The translations under genes were made by a program, and so were the position numbers. A stretch of 64,000 nt of DNA from positions 35,071 through 99,070 of the forward strand of contig DASPOF010000070.1 of the NCBI GenBank assembly GCA_035626155.1. The letters run 5' to 3'. Shown in pieces: positions 18,338-26,912 of this stretch. The stretch's first letter is position 1. Each line of letters begins with the position of its first letter. Below the pieces are notes generated by a model. The model was not told where the DNA came from and did no database searches. It saw only the letters and a program-made list of their open reading frames with translations. Source of the DNA: DASPOF01 sp035626155. GTDB taxonomy: Bacteria; Desulfobacterota; Binatia; Binatales; Binataceae.

Positions 18338-19045
18338 CTATTCGTCCAGTGACCGATCGCGAGATGGCAGGAAGGCGCGATTGCCATAGCGATCAAGCGA
18401 GACGACCTCCTCAACGGGCCGCCGGGTGGTCGGCCCGTAACGTCCCATGGGCCAGCCGAGCGGTACTACCGCACAAGGCTTGATGCCTTGGGGCAGTCCG
18501 AGGGCGCGTCGGGCGAGGAAGCGGCTCCACAAGGGCAGAGTAATTATGCCGGCCCCGAGGCCGGCAGCGCGCGCGCCCAGCAACAAGTTCTGAACAGAAG
18601 GAAGAATAGACGCGTACACGCTGGCGGTGACGACCGACGGCCAAGCCGGAATCAGCCCCCTAAGACATGCGACTATCAGAACCGGGATTTGCACAAAGTG
18701 ACTCACCTGCCATTCGGTTGCATCGAGGATCCGCAGCATCGCGTGGTCGCCGGCGCGAATGGCAATTCGGCGGTTAACCGCGCGATACACGTTCCATGCA
18801 GGGCGATAGAGGCGACCAAGGCGCGACTTGACAGTCGCGTCTTTGACCACAACAAATTCCCAGTTTTGAGCGTTGGAGCCGGTTGGCGCCCTGAGCGCGA
18901 GCTCGATCAGATGGAGCACAAGCGCGTCGTCGACCGGATCGGGCTTGAGACGGCGGATCTGGCGCTGCGTCCGCATCGCTTGCTCGAGCGGCATGTTGAG
19001 AGGCTCTCGGCCAGTTATCGGCAAATCTTGAGCTTCCGTTCCCAT
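18338..19045 (-). CDS. Nitroreductase-family flavoprotein
   Basis: 235 residues from ATG at 19043-19045; an internal ATG at 18992-18994 would remove 17 residues. The FMN-binding start MRTQRQIRRLKPDPVDD and LRAPTGSNAQNWEFVVVKD fit the nitroreductase fold, as do SVQNLLLGARAAGLGAGI and a C-terminal GxPxGRYGP region. It likely uses NAD(P)H to reduce a quinone or nitro-compound, or serves an F420/FMN-linked reaction; the substrate is unknown. The 166 bases between it and the convergent GT-C gene hold no gene or clear terminator. Confidence 0.85.
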   Translation of the reverse strand: MGTEAQDLPITGREPLNMPLEQAMRTQRQIRRLKPDPVDDALVLHLIELALRAPTGSNAQNWEFVVVKDATVKSRLGRLYRPAWNVYRAVNRRIAIRAGDHAMLRILDATEWQVSHFVQIPVLIVACLRGLIPAWPSVVTASVYASILPSVQNLLLGARAAGLGAGIITLPLWSRFLARRALGLPQGIKPCAVVPLGWPMGRYGPTTRRPVEEVVSLDRYGNRAFLPSRDRSLDE

Positions 19046-19064
19046 ACTGACTCCATCATGAACG

Positions 19065-19496
19065 CTAGGTTGCGCGCGGGACGTGCCCGTGCGCGCTCAT
19101 GTCAGGAACGCTTGTGGCGTCTGGTTCGGCGCTCATCAGCCACAAAGCAAAAAACGCCGCGAAGGCGAGATCGCCGGACCCGGCGAGCACCCCGCGACCG
19201 GGGATATCGCCAAGAAGCCAACAGGCTGCGACCACCACAAAAGCCGCCGTTTTTCCAATCGCACTGAAGGCCACCAGCGGCCGATCGATTCGCGGCCGGC
19301 GGGCAAGCCACGCATAGGCGGCGGCGAAGAGAAGGATGAACATCGCCAGCAGCGCGCGATAAATCGTGGGTACTACCCCGGACAGGCCCGCAAGCTGCCC
19401 GATCGACGATGATGGAAACGCAAATAGAAACGCGCCTCCCAGATTGAAAATCGCTGCAGCCCACAGCGCGCGGCGCATCCATCGGTCGTTGAGCAT
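19065..19496 (-). CDS. Small four-helix membrane protein of unknown function
   Basis: 143 residues with four hydrophobic stretches (about 12-32, 45-63, 75-93, 100-117) and a polar histidine-containing tail. I start at the ATG at 19494-19496 because GGGGGAG lies six bases before it. Another ATG two codons upstream lacks spacing, and a TTG further up is unlikely. The layout with a short GRGV loop resembles small DoxX-like or DUF4345-like proteins, but I do not recognise a family. It is 19 bases upstream of the nitroreductase on the same strand. Confidence 0.7.
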   Translation of the reverse strand: MLNDRWMRRALWAAAIFNLGGAFLFAFPSSSIGQLAGLSGVVPTIYRALLAMFILLFAAAYAWLARRPRIDRPLVAFSAIGKTAAFVVVAACWLLGDIPGRGVLAGSGDLAFAAFFALWLMSAEPDATSVPDMSAHGHVPRAT

Positions 19497-19569
19497 CGCC
19501 ATCTCCCCCCGGATCCTTTGCAAAACGGAAATCCGAATTAATGTCGCGTGCGCGGCCGGCCGGCTGCGA

Positions 19570-20280
19570 TCACGTCCCCTGGATGGGAGCGGCCCAGCGA
19601 GAGAAAACCGTCTCGGACAGCCGGCTAAGCTCGGAGTCGTACTTCCCCGACGCGGCGATTATCTCATCGCGCGAGATCTTTTCGCGCTCGAGTTCGCCCG
19701 CGAACGCCTGCGCCATCCCCGCGACGCCATCGCGCGTCACTTCGATGTGAAACTGAAGCGCGTACGCATTGTCTCCGTAGCGAAAAGCCTGGCACGGCGT
19801 CTTGTCCGACGATGCGAGCGGCACGGCGCCGCTCGGCAATCCAAAGACGTCGCCATGCCAGTGAAACGCCATGATCGTGGCGGGCAGGCCGCGCATGAGC
19901 CGGTCGTCCGCGGCCGCCGGCGCGAGATTGACGGGATACCAGCCGATCTCCTTGCCCGCGGGATTGCGTGCGACGGGCGCTCCCAGAGCCGCGGCGATAA
20001 GCTGCGCCCCAAGGCATACGCCGAGCACCGGCCTGCGCGATTCGATCGCGCTGCGAATCAGCGCGAGCTCGTCGCCGAGGAACGGATACTTCGCGGTCTG
20101 ATACACGCCCATCGGACCGCCCATCACGATGAGCCCGCCGGCGCCCTTCATGTCGCGCGGCACCGGATGTCCGTCGAAAATCCGGACGTACTGCCACGCA
20201 AGCGCGGCGTTCTCGAGCGCGTCGGCGATCCTGCCGAGCGCTTCCGCCGGATGGTGCTGGAGCACGTAGACTTTCGCCAT
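19570..20280 (-). CDS. Class I glutamine amidotransferase-like protein
   Basis: 236 residues of a stand-alone GATase1 domain (GuaA-like/YfeJ type). The nucleophile is C89 in GVCLGAQL, and the His/Glu pair is H178 and E180 in QFHIEVT. GGLIVMGGPMGVYQ at 48-61 forms the oxyanion region. Stand-alone members can hydrolyse gamma-glutamyl compounds or act with an unknown synthase. The gene lies 14 bases downstream of ruvB, at the end of the yebC-ruvCAB operon. Confidence 0.88.
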   Translation of the reverse strand: MAKVYVLQHHPAEALGRIADALENAALAWQYVRIFDGHPVPRDMKGAGGLIVMGGPMGVYQTAKYPFLGDELALIRSAIESRRPVLGVCLGAQLIAAALGAPVARNPAGKEIGWYPVNLAPAAADDRLMRGLPATIMAFHWHGDVFGLPSGAVPLASSDKTPCQAFRYGDNAYALQFHIEVTRDGVAGMAQAFAGELEREKISRDEIIAASGKYDSELSRLSETVFSRWAAPIQGT

Positions 20281-20294
20281 AATCCGGATCGCCG

Positions 20295-21353
20295 TTACAG
20301 CAGCGTTCCGCGCCGCGAGCGTCCGAGGTGAGCGTAGGCGCGCTGGGTTGCGATGCGCCCGCGAGCGGTGCGCGCGATGAACCCCTCCTGGAGCAGGTAC
20401 GGCTCGTACACCTCCTCGATCGTGTCGGGTTCCTCGCCGACCGCAGCCGACAGGCTCTCGACGCCGACCGGGCCGCCATCGAACTTGTCCATGATCGCGA
20501 TCAGAATCGCGCGATCCATTTTGTCGAAGCCCGCCGCATCGATTTCCAGAAGATCGAGCGCCGCCAGAGCCACCTCGCGCGTGACCACGGGCGCCTCGTT
20601 GACCTGCGCAAAGTCGCGCACCCGGCGCAGCAGCCGGTTGGCGATTCGCGGCGTGCCGCGCGAGCGCGATGCAAGCTCGATCGCGCCGCTGTCATCGGTC
20701 GCAACGCCGAGCAACCGCGCCGATCGCCGCACGATCTCAGTCAACTCCGCCCGGTCGTAGAAGTCGAGATGAAAATGCTGACCGAAGCGGTCGCGCAGCG
20801 GCGAGCTCAGCAGGCCCGAGCGGGTCGTCGCCCCGACCATCGTGAATGGCTTCACCGCGAGCTTCATCGTGCGCGCGCCCATTCCCTCGCCGACCACGAT
20901 GTGGAACTCGAAATCCTCCATCGCCGAGTACAGGCGCTCCTCGACCGGGCGCTGGAGCCGATGGATCTCATCGATGAAGAGCACGTCGCCCTTTTCGAGG
21001 TTGGCCACGATCGCGGCGAGGTCCGCGGCGCGTTCGATCGCAGGTCCCGACGTGACATGCACGCTCACGCCAAGCTCGCGCGCAATTATGTGGGCGAGCG
21101 AAGTCTTGCCCAATCCGGGCGGCCCGGCGAACAGCACGTGATCGAGGACTTCATCGCGCCCGCGCGCCGCGCGGATCGACATCCCGAGGATTTTCTTGGT
21201 GCGCGCTTGTCCGATGAACTCGTCGAGCGAGCGCGGCCTGAGCGAGAGGTCGACCTTGCGGTCCTCCTCGGACTCGATGGGCGAAGTGCTGCGCGGCGCC
21301 GCCTCGCCGGCCGCGGCGTTCTTGAGCGCCGATGAATTTCTACTTTTCGCCAA
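20295..21353 (-). CDS. ruvB: Holliday junction branch-migration helicase RuvB
   Basis: 352 residues. An AAA+ motor that drives branch migration with RuvA. Walker A GPPGLGKT is at 77-84, a DEIHRLQR Walker B follows, and the C-terminal winged helix has QEGFIARTARGR. The start is a TTG at 21351-21353, inside the ruvA coding sequence (14-base overlap). No ATG or GTG lies between it and the conserved LRPRSLDEFIGQ, so the rare start codon is favoured. The first 35 residues are low-complexity. Confidence 0.95.
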   Translation of the reverse strand: MAKSRNSSALKNAAAGEAAPRSTSPIESEEDRKVDLSLRPRSLDEFIGQARTKKILGMSIRAARGRDEVLDHVLFAGPPGLGKTSLAHIIARELGVSVHVTSGPAIERAADLAAIVANLEKGDVLFIDEIHRLQRPVEERLYSAMEDFEFHIVVGEGMGARTMKLAVKPFTMVGATTRSGLLSSPLRDRFGQHFHLDFYDRAELTEIVRRSARLLGVATDDSGAIELASRSRGTPRIANRLLRRVRDFAQVNEAPVVTREVALAALDLLEIDAAGFDKMDRAILIAIMDKFDGGPVGVESLSAAVGEEPDTIEEVYEPYLLQEGFIARTARGRIATQRAYAHLGRSRRGTLL

Positions 21354-21978
21354 GCAGCACCGCCAGCGACTTGCGAATCACGACTTCCAAATCCTCGGCT
21401 GCGGCGGAATCGTGCGCCGCTACCGAATCGACTGCCTGCTTTGCTTCCGCGGGCTTGATGCCGAGATTTATCAGTGCGGAAATTGCGTCATCAAGAACCC
21501 GCGAGCCTCCGGCCCCATCGCGTCCCGCTCTCGGGGCGCCGTTTGACGCGAGCACGCCGGGACCTGCCAGGCGCAATTCCGAGACCCGGTCGCGAAGCTC
21601 GCGCACCAGACGCTCGGCCACCTTCGGACCCACACCGGGCACGGCATCGATACGCTCGACATCGTCGTGCGCGATTGCGGAGACGAGTTCGTCCACGGTA
21701 AGCACGGACAATATCGAAAGCGCGTGGCGCGGACCGACGTGCTGGATGCTGGTGAGCAGATCGAATGCGCGCTTCTCACCGGGCTCCGAAAATCCGTAGA
21801 GCATGATCCCGTCGTCGCGGAAGATCTGGCGGATCTCGAGCCGTACCTGCTCGCCCACTCCGGGCAAGCGGTAATACGTGCTGAGCGGGATGAAGACTTC
21901 ATAGCCGACGCCGCCGGTCTCGATGACGACGCGGCTCGCCTCGCGCACGGCGACGGTTCCGCTGAGCGTTGCGATCAT
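21340..21978 (-). CDS. ruvA: Holliday junction DNA-binding protein RuvA
   Basis: 212 residues. It binds four-way junctions and loads RuvB. Domain I begins MIATLSGTV, two helix-hairpin-helix motifs are seen around HVGPRHALSIL and VPGVGPKVAERL, and a C-terminal domain III (LINLGIKPAEAKQAV) contacts RuvB. The start overlaps the ruvC stop by 4 bases (ATGA). Confidence 0.95.
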   Translation of the reverse strand: MIATLSGTVAVREASRVVIETGGVGYEVFIPLSTYYRLPGVGEQVRLEIRQIFRDDGIMLYGFSEPGEKRAFDLLTSIQHVGPRHALSILSVLTVDELVSAIAHDDVERIDAVPGVGPKVAERLVRELRDRVSELRLAGPGVLASNGAPRAGRDGAGGSRVLDDAISALINLGIKPAEAKQAVDSVAAHDSAAAEDLEVVIRKSLAVLLGEK

Positions 21979-22508
21979 CGGCGCCTCAACCTTGCCGGCA
22001 GTGCCGGCCGCTCGACGGCATCGACCAGCCGCGGCGCGCGAGCTCGCCCGAGATGGCAGATCGCAATCGCGAGCGCATCGGCGGCATCATCGGGAAGCTC
22101 GTAATCGGCCGCAAGTCCAAGCGTCCGGCGGACCATGTATTTGACCTGCGATTTGTCCGCGTGGCCGAACGCCGCCACCGCGAGTTTGACCTGGTTGGGC
22201 GGATACTCCTCGAGCGGCAGGCCGCGCTCCGCCGCGGCAAGCATCGCCATCGCGCGCGCCTCGCCCAGCCTGAATGCGCTTTGGACGTTGGCCGCCACGA
22301 AACTGCGCTCGAGGCTCACCGCGTCGGGGCGATAGGCGTCGATCGCAGCCAGAAGCTGCTCGTGGATGCGCTTCAGGCGGTTGGGGGCGCGCTCGATCGA
22401 GCTGGTGCGGATGACGCCGGCTGCGATGAAGCGGAAATCGCCCGGCCGGCCTTCGACAACGCCGAATCCGGTTACCGCGCTCCCGGGGTCCACCCCGAGT
22501 ACCCGCAT
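21975..22508 (-). CDS. ruvC: Crossover junction endodeoxyribonuclease RuvC
   Basis: 177 residues. It resolves Holliday junctions. D7 in MRVLGVDPGS is the first catalytic acid, SLERSFVAANVQSAFRLGEARA holds the second (E), and DAADALAIAICHLG carries the C-terminal acidic residues. The order yebC-ruvC-ruvA-ruvB is the classic one. It starts 39 bases after the yebC stop. Confidence 0.95.
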   Translation of the reverse strand: MRVLGVDPGSAVTGFGVVEGRPGDFRFIAAGVIRTSSIERAPNRLKRIHEQLLAAIDAYRPDAVSLERSFVAANVQSAFRLGEARAMAMLAAAERGLPLEEYPPNQVKLAVAAFGHADKSQVKYMVRRTLGLAADYELPDDAADALAIAICHLGRARAPRLVDAVERPALPARLRRR

Positions 22509-22547
22509 CCTCCACCTCCGCCGGTCCGCCGCGCGCGCGACGTATCG

Positions 22548-23303
22548 TCACGCCGCGGAGATATGCGCCAGTTCCTCGTCGCTGATATCGAAATTTGCGG
22601 CGACGTTCTGCACGTCGTCGTGATCTTCCAGCTCTTCGACCAGTTTCAGGACCCGCTCCGCCGAACGGCCGGAAACCGGCACGGTATTTTCGGGGATCAT
22701 GGTGACCTCGGCGTGCGCGATCGCTATCTTCGCCTTCTCGATCGCGTCGCGGACCGCGCTGAACCGCTCGGGCGCGGTCATCACCTCGTAGGTATCAGTG
22801 CTCTCGGTGGCGACGTCGTCCGCTCCCGCATCGAGCGCCACCTCGATAAGCCGGTCTTCATCGACGGCGCTCCTGTCTATCGTGATGACGCCGCGCTTGT
22901 GGAACATCCACGCGACGCATCCCGACTCGCCGAGGTTGCCGCCGTAACGCGAAAAGAGAAAGCGCAGTTCGGCGACCAGCCGGTTGCGATTGTCCGTCAG
23001 CGCCTCGAGCAAAATCGCGACGCCGCTCGGGCCGTAACCCTCGTAAGTGATTTGTTCGAGCTGAACGCCGCCGAGTTCGCCCGTCCCTTTCTTGATGGCG
23101 CGGTCGATGTTGTCGTTGGGCATCGACTGCGCCTTGGCCGCCCCGATCGCGGTGCGCAGCCGCGGGTTCGCATCGGGGTCGCCGCCGCCCAGGCGCGCAG
23201 CGATGGTGATTTCCTTGATCAGCTTTGTGAAGACCTTTCCCCGCTTGGCATCGCGGGCAGCCTTCTTATGCTTGATCGAGCTCCACTTGGAATGACCCGA
23301 CAT
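22548..23303 (-). CDS. yebC: YebC/PmpR (TACO1-type) protein
   Basis: 251 residues beginning MSGHSKWSSIKHKKAARDAKRGK, the family hallmark, with GGGDPDANPRLR and YEGYGPSGVA further on. Proteins of this family were annotated as DNA-binding regulators and more recently linked to translation of difficult sequences, as for mitochondrial TACO1. It heads the ruv operon and has a candidate promoter upstream. Confidence 0.95.
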   Translation of the reverse strand: MSGHSKWSSIKHKKAARDAKRGKVFTKLIKEITIAARLGGGDPDANPRLRTAIGAAKAQSMPNDNIDRAIKKGTGELGGVQLEQITYEGYGPSGVAILLEALTDNRNRLVAELRFLFSRYGGNLGESGCVAWMFHKRGVITIDRSAVDEDRLIEVALDAGADDVATESTDTYEVMTAPERFSAVRDAIEKAKIAIAHAEVTMIPENTVPVSGRSAERVLKLVEELEDHDDVQNVAANFDISDEELAHISAA

Positions 23304-23342
23304 CGTTTCGACCGGGCGCGCTTACGGCGCGCTCGTGAGGAC

Positions 23343-23371
23343 ATTATCACAAACCGGTACCCGCGGGGGAA
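23343..23371 (-). promoter_or_regulatory. Candidate promoter for yebC-ruvCAB
   Basis: On the minus strand a good -10, GATAAT (23343-23348), lies 17 bases from a weak -35, TTCCCC (23366-23371), about 40 bases before the yebC ATG. The -35 is poor, so the call is tentative. Confidence 0.3.
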
Positions 23372-23444
23372 CATCTGGGCGGCCGCGACATTTGCGATTG
23401 CGGGCGGCGCAATACTGGTCGAATCCTCGATAGCGTCTGATATT

Positions 23445-24101
23445 ATGACGGGTTGGACTCCAATGATTTTCAAGGTCGTAAACTGCTCGGCCATCGCCGC
23501 GATGGCGTTTGTGGCGGCGGGATGCTTCGACCCGCCAATCAGCCAGCCGCCCCCGGAGGCGAAAACCGTGACCGTCATCGGGCTGCCCTATGACCTCGCG
23601 TGGGAAGCGGTTGGCAATGTGATCAGCCAGGACGGCCTGCATGTCCAGGTGCAGGATCCGGTCAACGGGATCATCGAGGCGCAGGGCAAGGGGTTTTCGC
23701 TCCAGGACGCCGACTGCGGAAGAATCCACAGCGTGCTGGGCGCCTTTGCCGCCCAGCCGGACGCCGAGGCATCGGCGGTGTACAACTTTCGGCTTAAGAC
23801 CGTGGGCAACGAGGCGAGCTCGGTCGCGGTGCGAGCCACCTTCAATTCTCCGCTGAGAGTGCCGCTCCGTCCCGTGCGCGACGTCGAATGCGTCTCGCGC
23901 GGGACGCAGGAGTCGCGGCTCCTGCGCGAGGTCCTCGCCCAGGCAAGCCAGACGCATCCGCCGCAGCGCGTCAAGCCGGAGCAGGCAGCGCTGCCGCCGA
24001 AACCCGCATCTCCTCCGCTCGAATCCGAATCGCCGCCGCTCACATCGGGGCGCCCTACCCTTCTCAAACCCGACTTTCTGCTGCGGCCGGGTCCCGAATA
24101 G
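23445..24101 (+). CDS. Predicted lipoprotein of unknown function
   Basis: 218 residues if the ATG at 23445 is used; the ATG at 23463 gives 212 and neither has a good ribosome-binding site. A hydrophobic segment ends in FVAAGC, a plausible lipobox, followed by FDPPISQPPPE. A globular part includes VTVIGLPYDLAWEAVGNVI and a region resembling the repeated-unit structure of small lipoproteins of the BamC/NlpB kind. The last 60 residues are rich in proline and glutamate. I do not recognise the family. It diverges from yebC and is convergent with the glycosyltransferase operon. Long in-frame codons upstream are a high-GC artefact over yebC and ruvC. Confidence 0.7.
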   Translation: MTGWTPMIFKVVNCSAIAAMAFVAAGCFDPPISQPPPEAKTVTVIGLPYDLAWEAVGNVISQDGLHVQVQDPVNGIIEAQGKGFSLQDADCGRIHSVLGAFAAQPDAEASAVYNFRLKTVGNEASSVAVRATFNSPLRVPLRPVRDVECVSRGTQESRLLREVLAQASQTHPPQRVKPEQAALPPKPASPPLESESPPLTSGRPTLLKPDFLLRPGPE

Positions 24102-24173
24102 CCGTATCGCGACTGGCTTGGGCCGGCGTCATTCGGCGGAGCGCCGGGACGTTCGGGCGCGCCAGTCAGACGG

Positions 24174-26150
24174 TTAGGGTCGATCCGGAATCAGCGCGGC
24201 GGCGGGAACGATTTCCTGATCCCTGCCGGGCAGCCGCCAGTATAGGTGGATCGAAGAATCACCGCCGAGATTGCGCTCGCCGACTTCGATACGATGAATG
24301 CCCGCGCGGACGAAGACGGTCGCCTCGCCGTGCTCGCGCGTAACTGGCCCGGGGTCGGCTATCAGCGTCTGACCGTCGAGCTTGAGCCATCCGCAATCGT
24401 CCGCATCGACGACGAAATTGTACTGCCCGCTTACGGGCGCGATGATCCGGCCTGACCACACCGCGACCGACGGCCACGGCATCGCACCCATCTCAACGAT
24501 ATTGTCCAGGTTCACCTCGCGGTCGATTCGCACGATCTGCGGCGGTATCTCGCCCGGAACATCGCCGGCGAAATAACGGCCCAGCAATCCCTGGTGCCGG
24601 CGAAGCTGAAGCGGCTGGGCGATTCGGCCATCGAGCGGCGCGAGGAACATGATCGCGATGGCGGCGCAAATCGCCGCCGGGCCCACACGGCTTGCGGAGC
24701 CGACGGCGAGGAGCCCGAGCGAATCGGCCAGCTCGAGCGCGCCGATCATCCAGAAGATCCCGAGCGGCCAGAGCTGGAACGCTCCCGCCAGCCCGATCAG
24801 CTTGCCAAGATTGAATGCAACCGAGTCCCGGGTAATCATCCCGCCCCCGAAATAAGCATCGCGGTTGGTCGCAAAATCGCCTCGGAAGAATTGCTGCGCT
24901 GCAAAATCGCGCACCGGGTTTTCGTACTCGTACGGAAAGTGCGGGTTGGTCGAGGTCGCCATCAGCATCATGAACACCGAGAGCGCGGCCAGCGCGCCCA
25001 TCAGCCAGTCCCACGATTTCGGCACAAACGCCAGCGTGAGGACCATGAACGGGACAGCCGCAACGATCTGACGCGGGCCGGTCGCGGTCCCGCCGCCCCA
25101 CGACACGATCGATTCGCCATAAGAGGCGTTGAACAGGATCATCGCGGCGAACGCGAAAACCGTCACGGCGGATTCCGCGCGCCATCGCCGATCGGCCAGG
25201 AAAAATCCCGCGCCGGGAATCGCGAGCAGCAGCACCGGGTTGCAGAAGAAAAGACCGCGCTGCGGATCGGCCAGGATATTGCAAAGATTGCCGATCTTCG
25301 GGTAGGTGAGGCCGACGAATCCCTTGGCCTGCTCGGGGAACTGCGTGTTGCCCGGCAGCTTGAACGCCTGATAGCTGAAAAAGAGCGGGCTCCCGAATGC
25401 GCCCCAGTTGTAGCCGAGCAGGAGCATCGCGCCGATTCCCGCTCCCGCCGAAAAAGCGGCCAGAGCAATGAGATTCCGCCTGAGCCTGAACAGCGCGAAG
25501 ATGCCGATCGCGGCCGCAACCAGGAAGGCCGGATAGTCGTTCGTTACCGCAAGCCCCGCAAGGAAACCTGCGACGAAGCCGCGCCACGGACCGGGATCGT
25601 TGGCGAATGTCGCAACCAAATAGAAGGCGATGAATGCGAGCGCACCGGCGAACGGCTCCCCCGTCATCTCGGTTGAGTACGGGAACATGATCGTGGCGAA
25701 CGCGAGGATCAGCGCGAGGCCCGCGCTTCGCCCATCCGAGGCGCCCAGGAATCGCGCGAACCGGTACATCACGATGGCGAGAATCGATGCGAGCAGCCCC
25801 GTGGTCAGGACGATCGTGAGGTAGGTAACGAGCGCCCAGTAGAGCGGCTCGTTGCGAGCAAGCAGCGGCGACAGCCAAAGCCGTATCGCCGCCCACGGCA
25901 CCAGCGCGACCAGCGACGTGCCGGGCGCTTTCACCGAATAGATGTGTCCGCTGAAATTGATGATGTCCGCGGTATTGAAGCCGCAGAAGTCGTCGATCCA
26001 GAGCGCGTGCTTCTCCAGCACGGACCGCATCAGGTCGAACCGCGCGGCAGTGCTCTGGTCGGCGCCCTGATAAAAATAGGCGTAGCTGACGAACGGAATA
26101 AGGAAGAGCGCGGTTTCGATTCGCCGCGTGCGATCGTCGGCCGCGCTCAT
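24174..26150 (-). CDS. GT-C-like polytopic membrane protein with C-terminal PA14 domain
   Basis: 658 residues starting at the ATG (26148-26150) that overlaps the previous stop as ATGA; a longer start lies inside that gene. About 12-13 hydrophobic helices fill residues 10-510. The first loop has FCGFNTADIINFSGHIYSV and KAPGTSLVALVPW, a pattern of GT39-like membrane proteins. Residues 521-658 form a PA14 domain: GLLGRYFAGD, VWSGRIIAPVSGQYNFVVDAD and GWLKLDGQTL, then IHRIEVGERNLGGDSSIHLYW. PA14 is a glycan-binding beta-barrel, so the domain probably sits on the periplasmic side next to the active site. It is the last gene of the three-gene operon. The donor and acceptor are unknown. Confidence 0.82.
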   Translation of the reverse strand: MSAADDRTRRIETALFLIPFVSYAYFYQGADQSTAARFDLMRSVLEKHALWIDDFCGFNTADIINFSGHIYSVKAPGTSLVALVPWAAIRLWLSPLLARNEPLYWALVTYLTIVLTTGLLASILAIVMYRFARFLGASDGRSAGLALILAFATIMFPYSTEMTGEPFAGALAFIAFYLVATFANDPGPWRGFVAGFLAGLAVTNDYPAFLVAAAIGIFALFRLRRNLIALAAFSAGAGIGAMLLLGYNWGAFGSPLFFSYQAFKLPGNTQFPEQAKGFVGLTYPKIGNLCNILADPQRGLFFCNPVLLLAIPGAGFFLADRRWRAESAVTVFAFAAMILFNASYGESIVSWGGGTATGPRQIVAAVPFMVLTLAFVPKSWDWLMGALAALSVFMMLMATSTNPHFPYEYENPVRDFAAQQFFRGDFATNRDAYFGGGMITRDSVAFNLGKLIGLAGAFQLWPLGIFWMIGALELADSLGLLAVGSASRVGPAAICAAIAIMFLAPLDGRIAQPLQLRRHQGLLGRYFAGDVPGEIPPQIVRIDREVNLDNIVEMGAMPWPSVAVWSGRIIAPVSGQYNFVVDADDCGWLKLDGQTLIADPGPVTREHGEATVFVRAGIHRIEVGERNLGGDSSIHLYWRLPGRDQEIVPAAALIPDRP

Positions 26151-26908
26151 AACGATTTCCGCCGCGCCGCGCGGTTCGATCGTGCGGCGGGCACGGGCTC
26201 CTGGCGGCCGTACATCCGCCATCCGTAGAACGCGACCGCTCCAAGCACCGCGAACGCCGCCACCAGCGTGATCGGCGAGCCGACCGGGCCGCCCTGCGAT
26301 TCGTTTCGGATTGCGGCCAGATCGTAGGTGGGAGTCGCGCCGGCGGGCGGTCCTTCAATCTTCACCAGCTTCGCGTTGCGGAAAAACGCACGTCCCTTGT
26401 TGAGGCTTCCGAATCCGCCGACCCTGAGCGCCACATCGACGTCGGCCCCGTCTGCGCCAACCTTCATATAGAGGCCGACCGTCTGCCAGCCGGTCGTGCC
26501 CCGGATGTCGGGCGACATGATGCCGTCGTCCATGATCGAGATGGTCGCGCCGGTTTCATTCGCACCGACATTATCGGTTCGGATTTCCGCGCTCGCGTAG
26601 TACCATCCCGCCGAGAGCGAGAGCGACTCCATCCAGCGCGCATCGTCGGGCTGGAGATTCTCCACTTCGAGTTGGCCCGCTCCGCCCTCGGCCGGATGGG
26701 TCCAATCGTAGTGCCACGCCTTTGGATCGTTGATCCACGCTTCGGTGCGCCAGTTGTCCGGCTGGGGACCGGAGCCTTTCGATAGATCTCCGTTGAGGAG
26801 CAGATTGTTTTCCGCGGGTGCGCGGGATGGCGCGGCCAGGACGAGCGTCCCGATCGCCGCGAGTGCCGCGAGCAGGCAGCCGAGATGAAGTTTTCGTCCC
26901 CGGCTCAT
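26147..26908 (-). CDS. Secreted, membrane-anchored beta-sandwich (CBM4/9-like) protein
   Basis: 253 residues. A signal peptide covers about residues 1-32. NNLLLNGDLSKGSGPQPDNW at 34-53 is the usual opening of galactose-binding-like or CBM4/9 modules. SAGWYYASAEIRTDNVGA and GWQTVGLYMKVGADG continue a jelly-roll pattern. A single transmembrane helix at about 212-230 and a basic tail (RSNRAARRKSL) anchor it with the beta-domain outside. It lies between the two GT-C genes (stop/start overlap downstream, 4-base gap upstream), so it probably works with them, possibly as an accessory glycan-binding subunit; that is inference. Confidence 0.78.
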   Translation of the reverse strand: MSRGRKLHLGCLLAALAAIGTLVLAAPSRAPAENNLLLNGDLSKGSGPQPDNWRTEAWINDPKAWHYDWTHPAEGGAGQLEVENLQPDDARWMESLSLSAGWYYASAEIRTDNVGANETGATISIMDDGIMSPDIRGTTGWQTVGLYMKVGADGADVDVALRVGGFGSLNKGRAFFRNAKLVKIEGPPAGATPTYDLAAIRNESQGGPVGSPITLVAAFAVLGAVAFYGWRMYGRQEPVPAARSNRAARRKSL

Positions 26909-26912
26909 CGCG

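Noticed and set aside
21969..24101. A 710-residue plus-strand frame opposite ruvC and yebC leading into the lipoprotein
   Set aside because: Only the last 218 residues make a coherent signal peptide and protein; the rest is antisense to conserved genes.
24111..24167. GACTGGC/GCCAGTC inverted repeat between convergent genes
   Set aside because: The stem is only 7 bp with a loop of over 40 bases and no T-run, so a terminator call is not supported.
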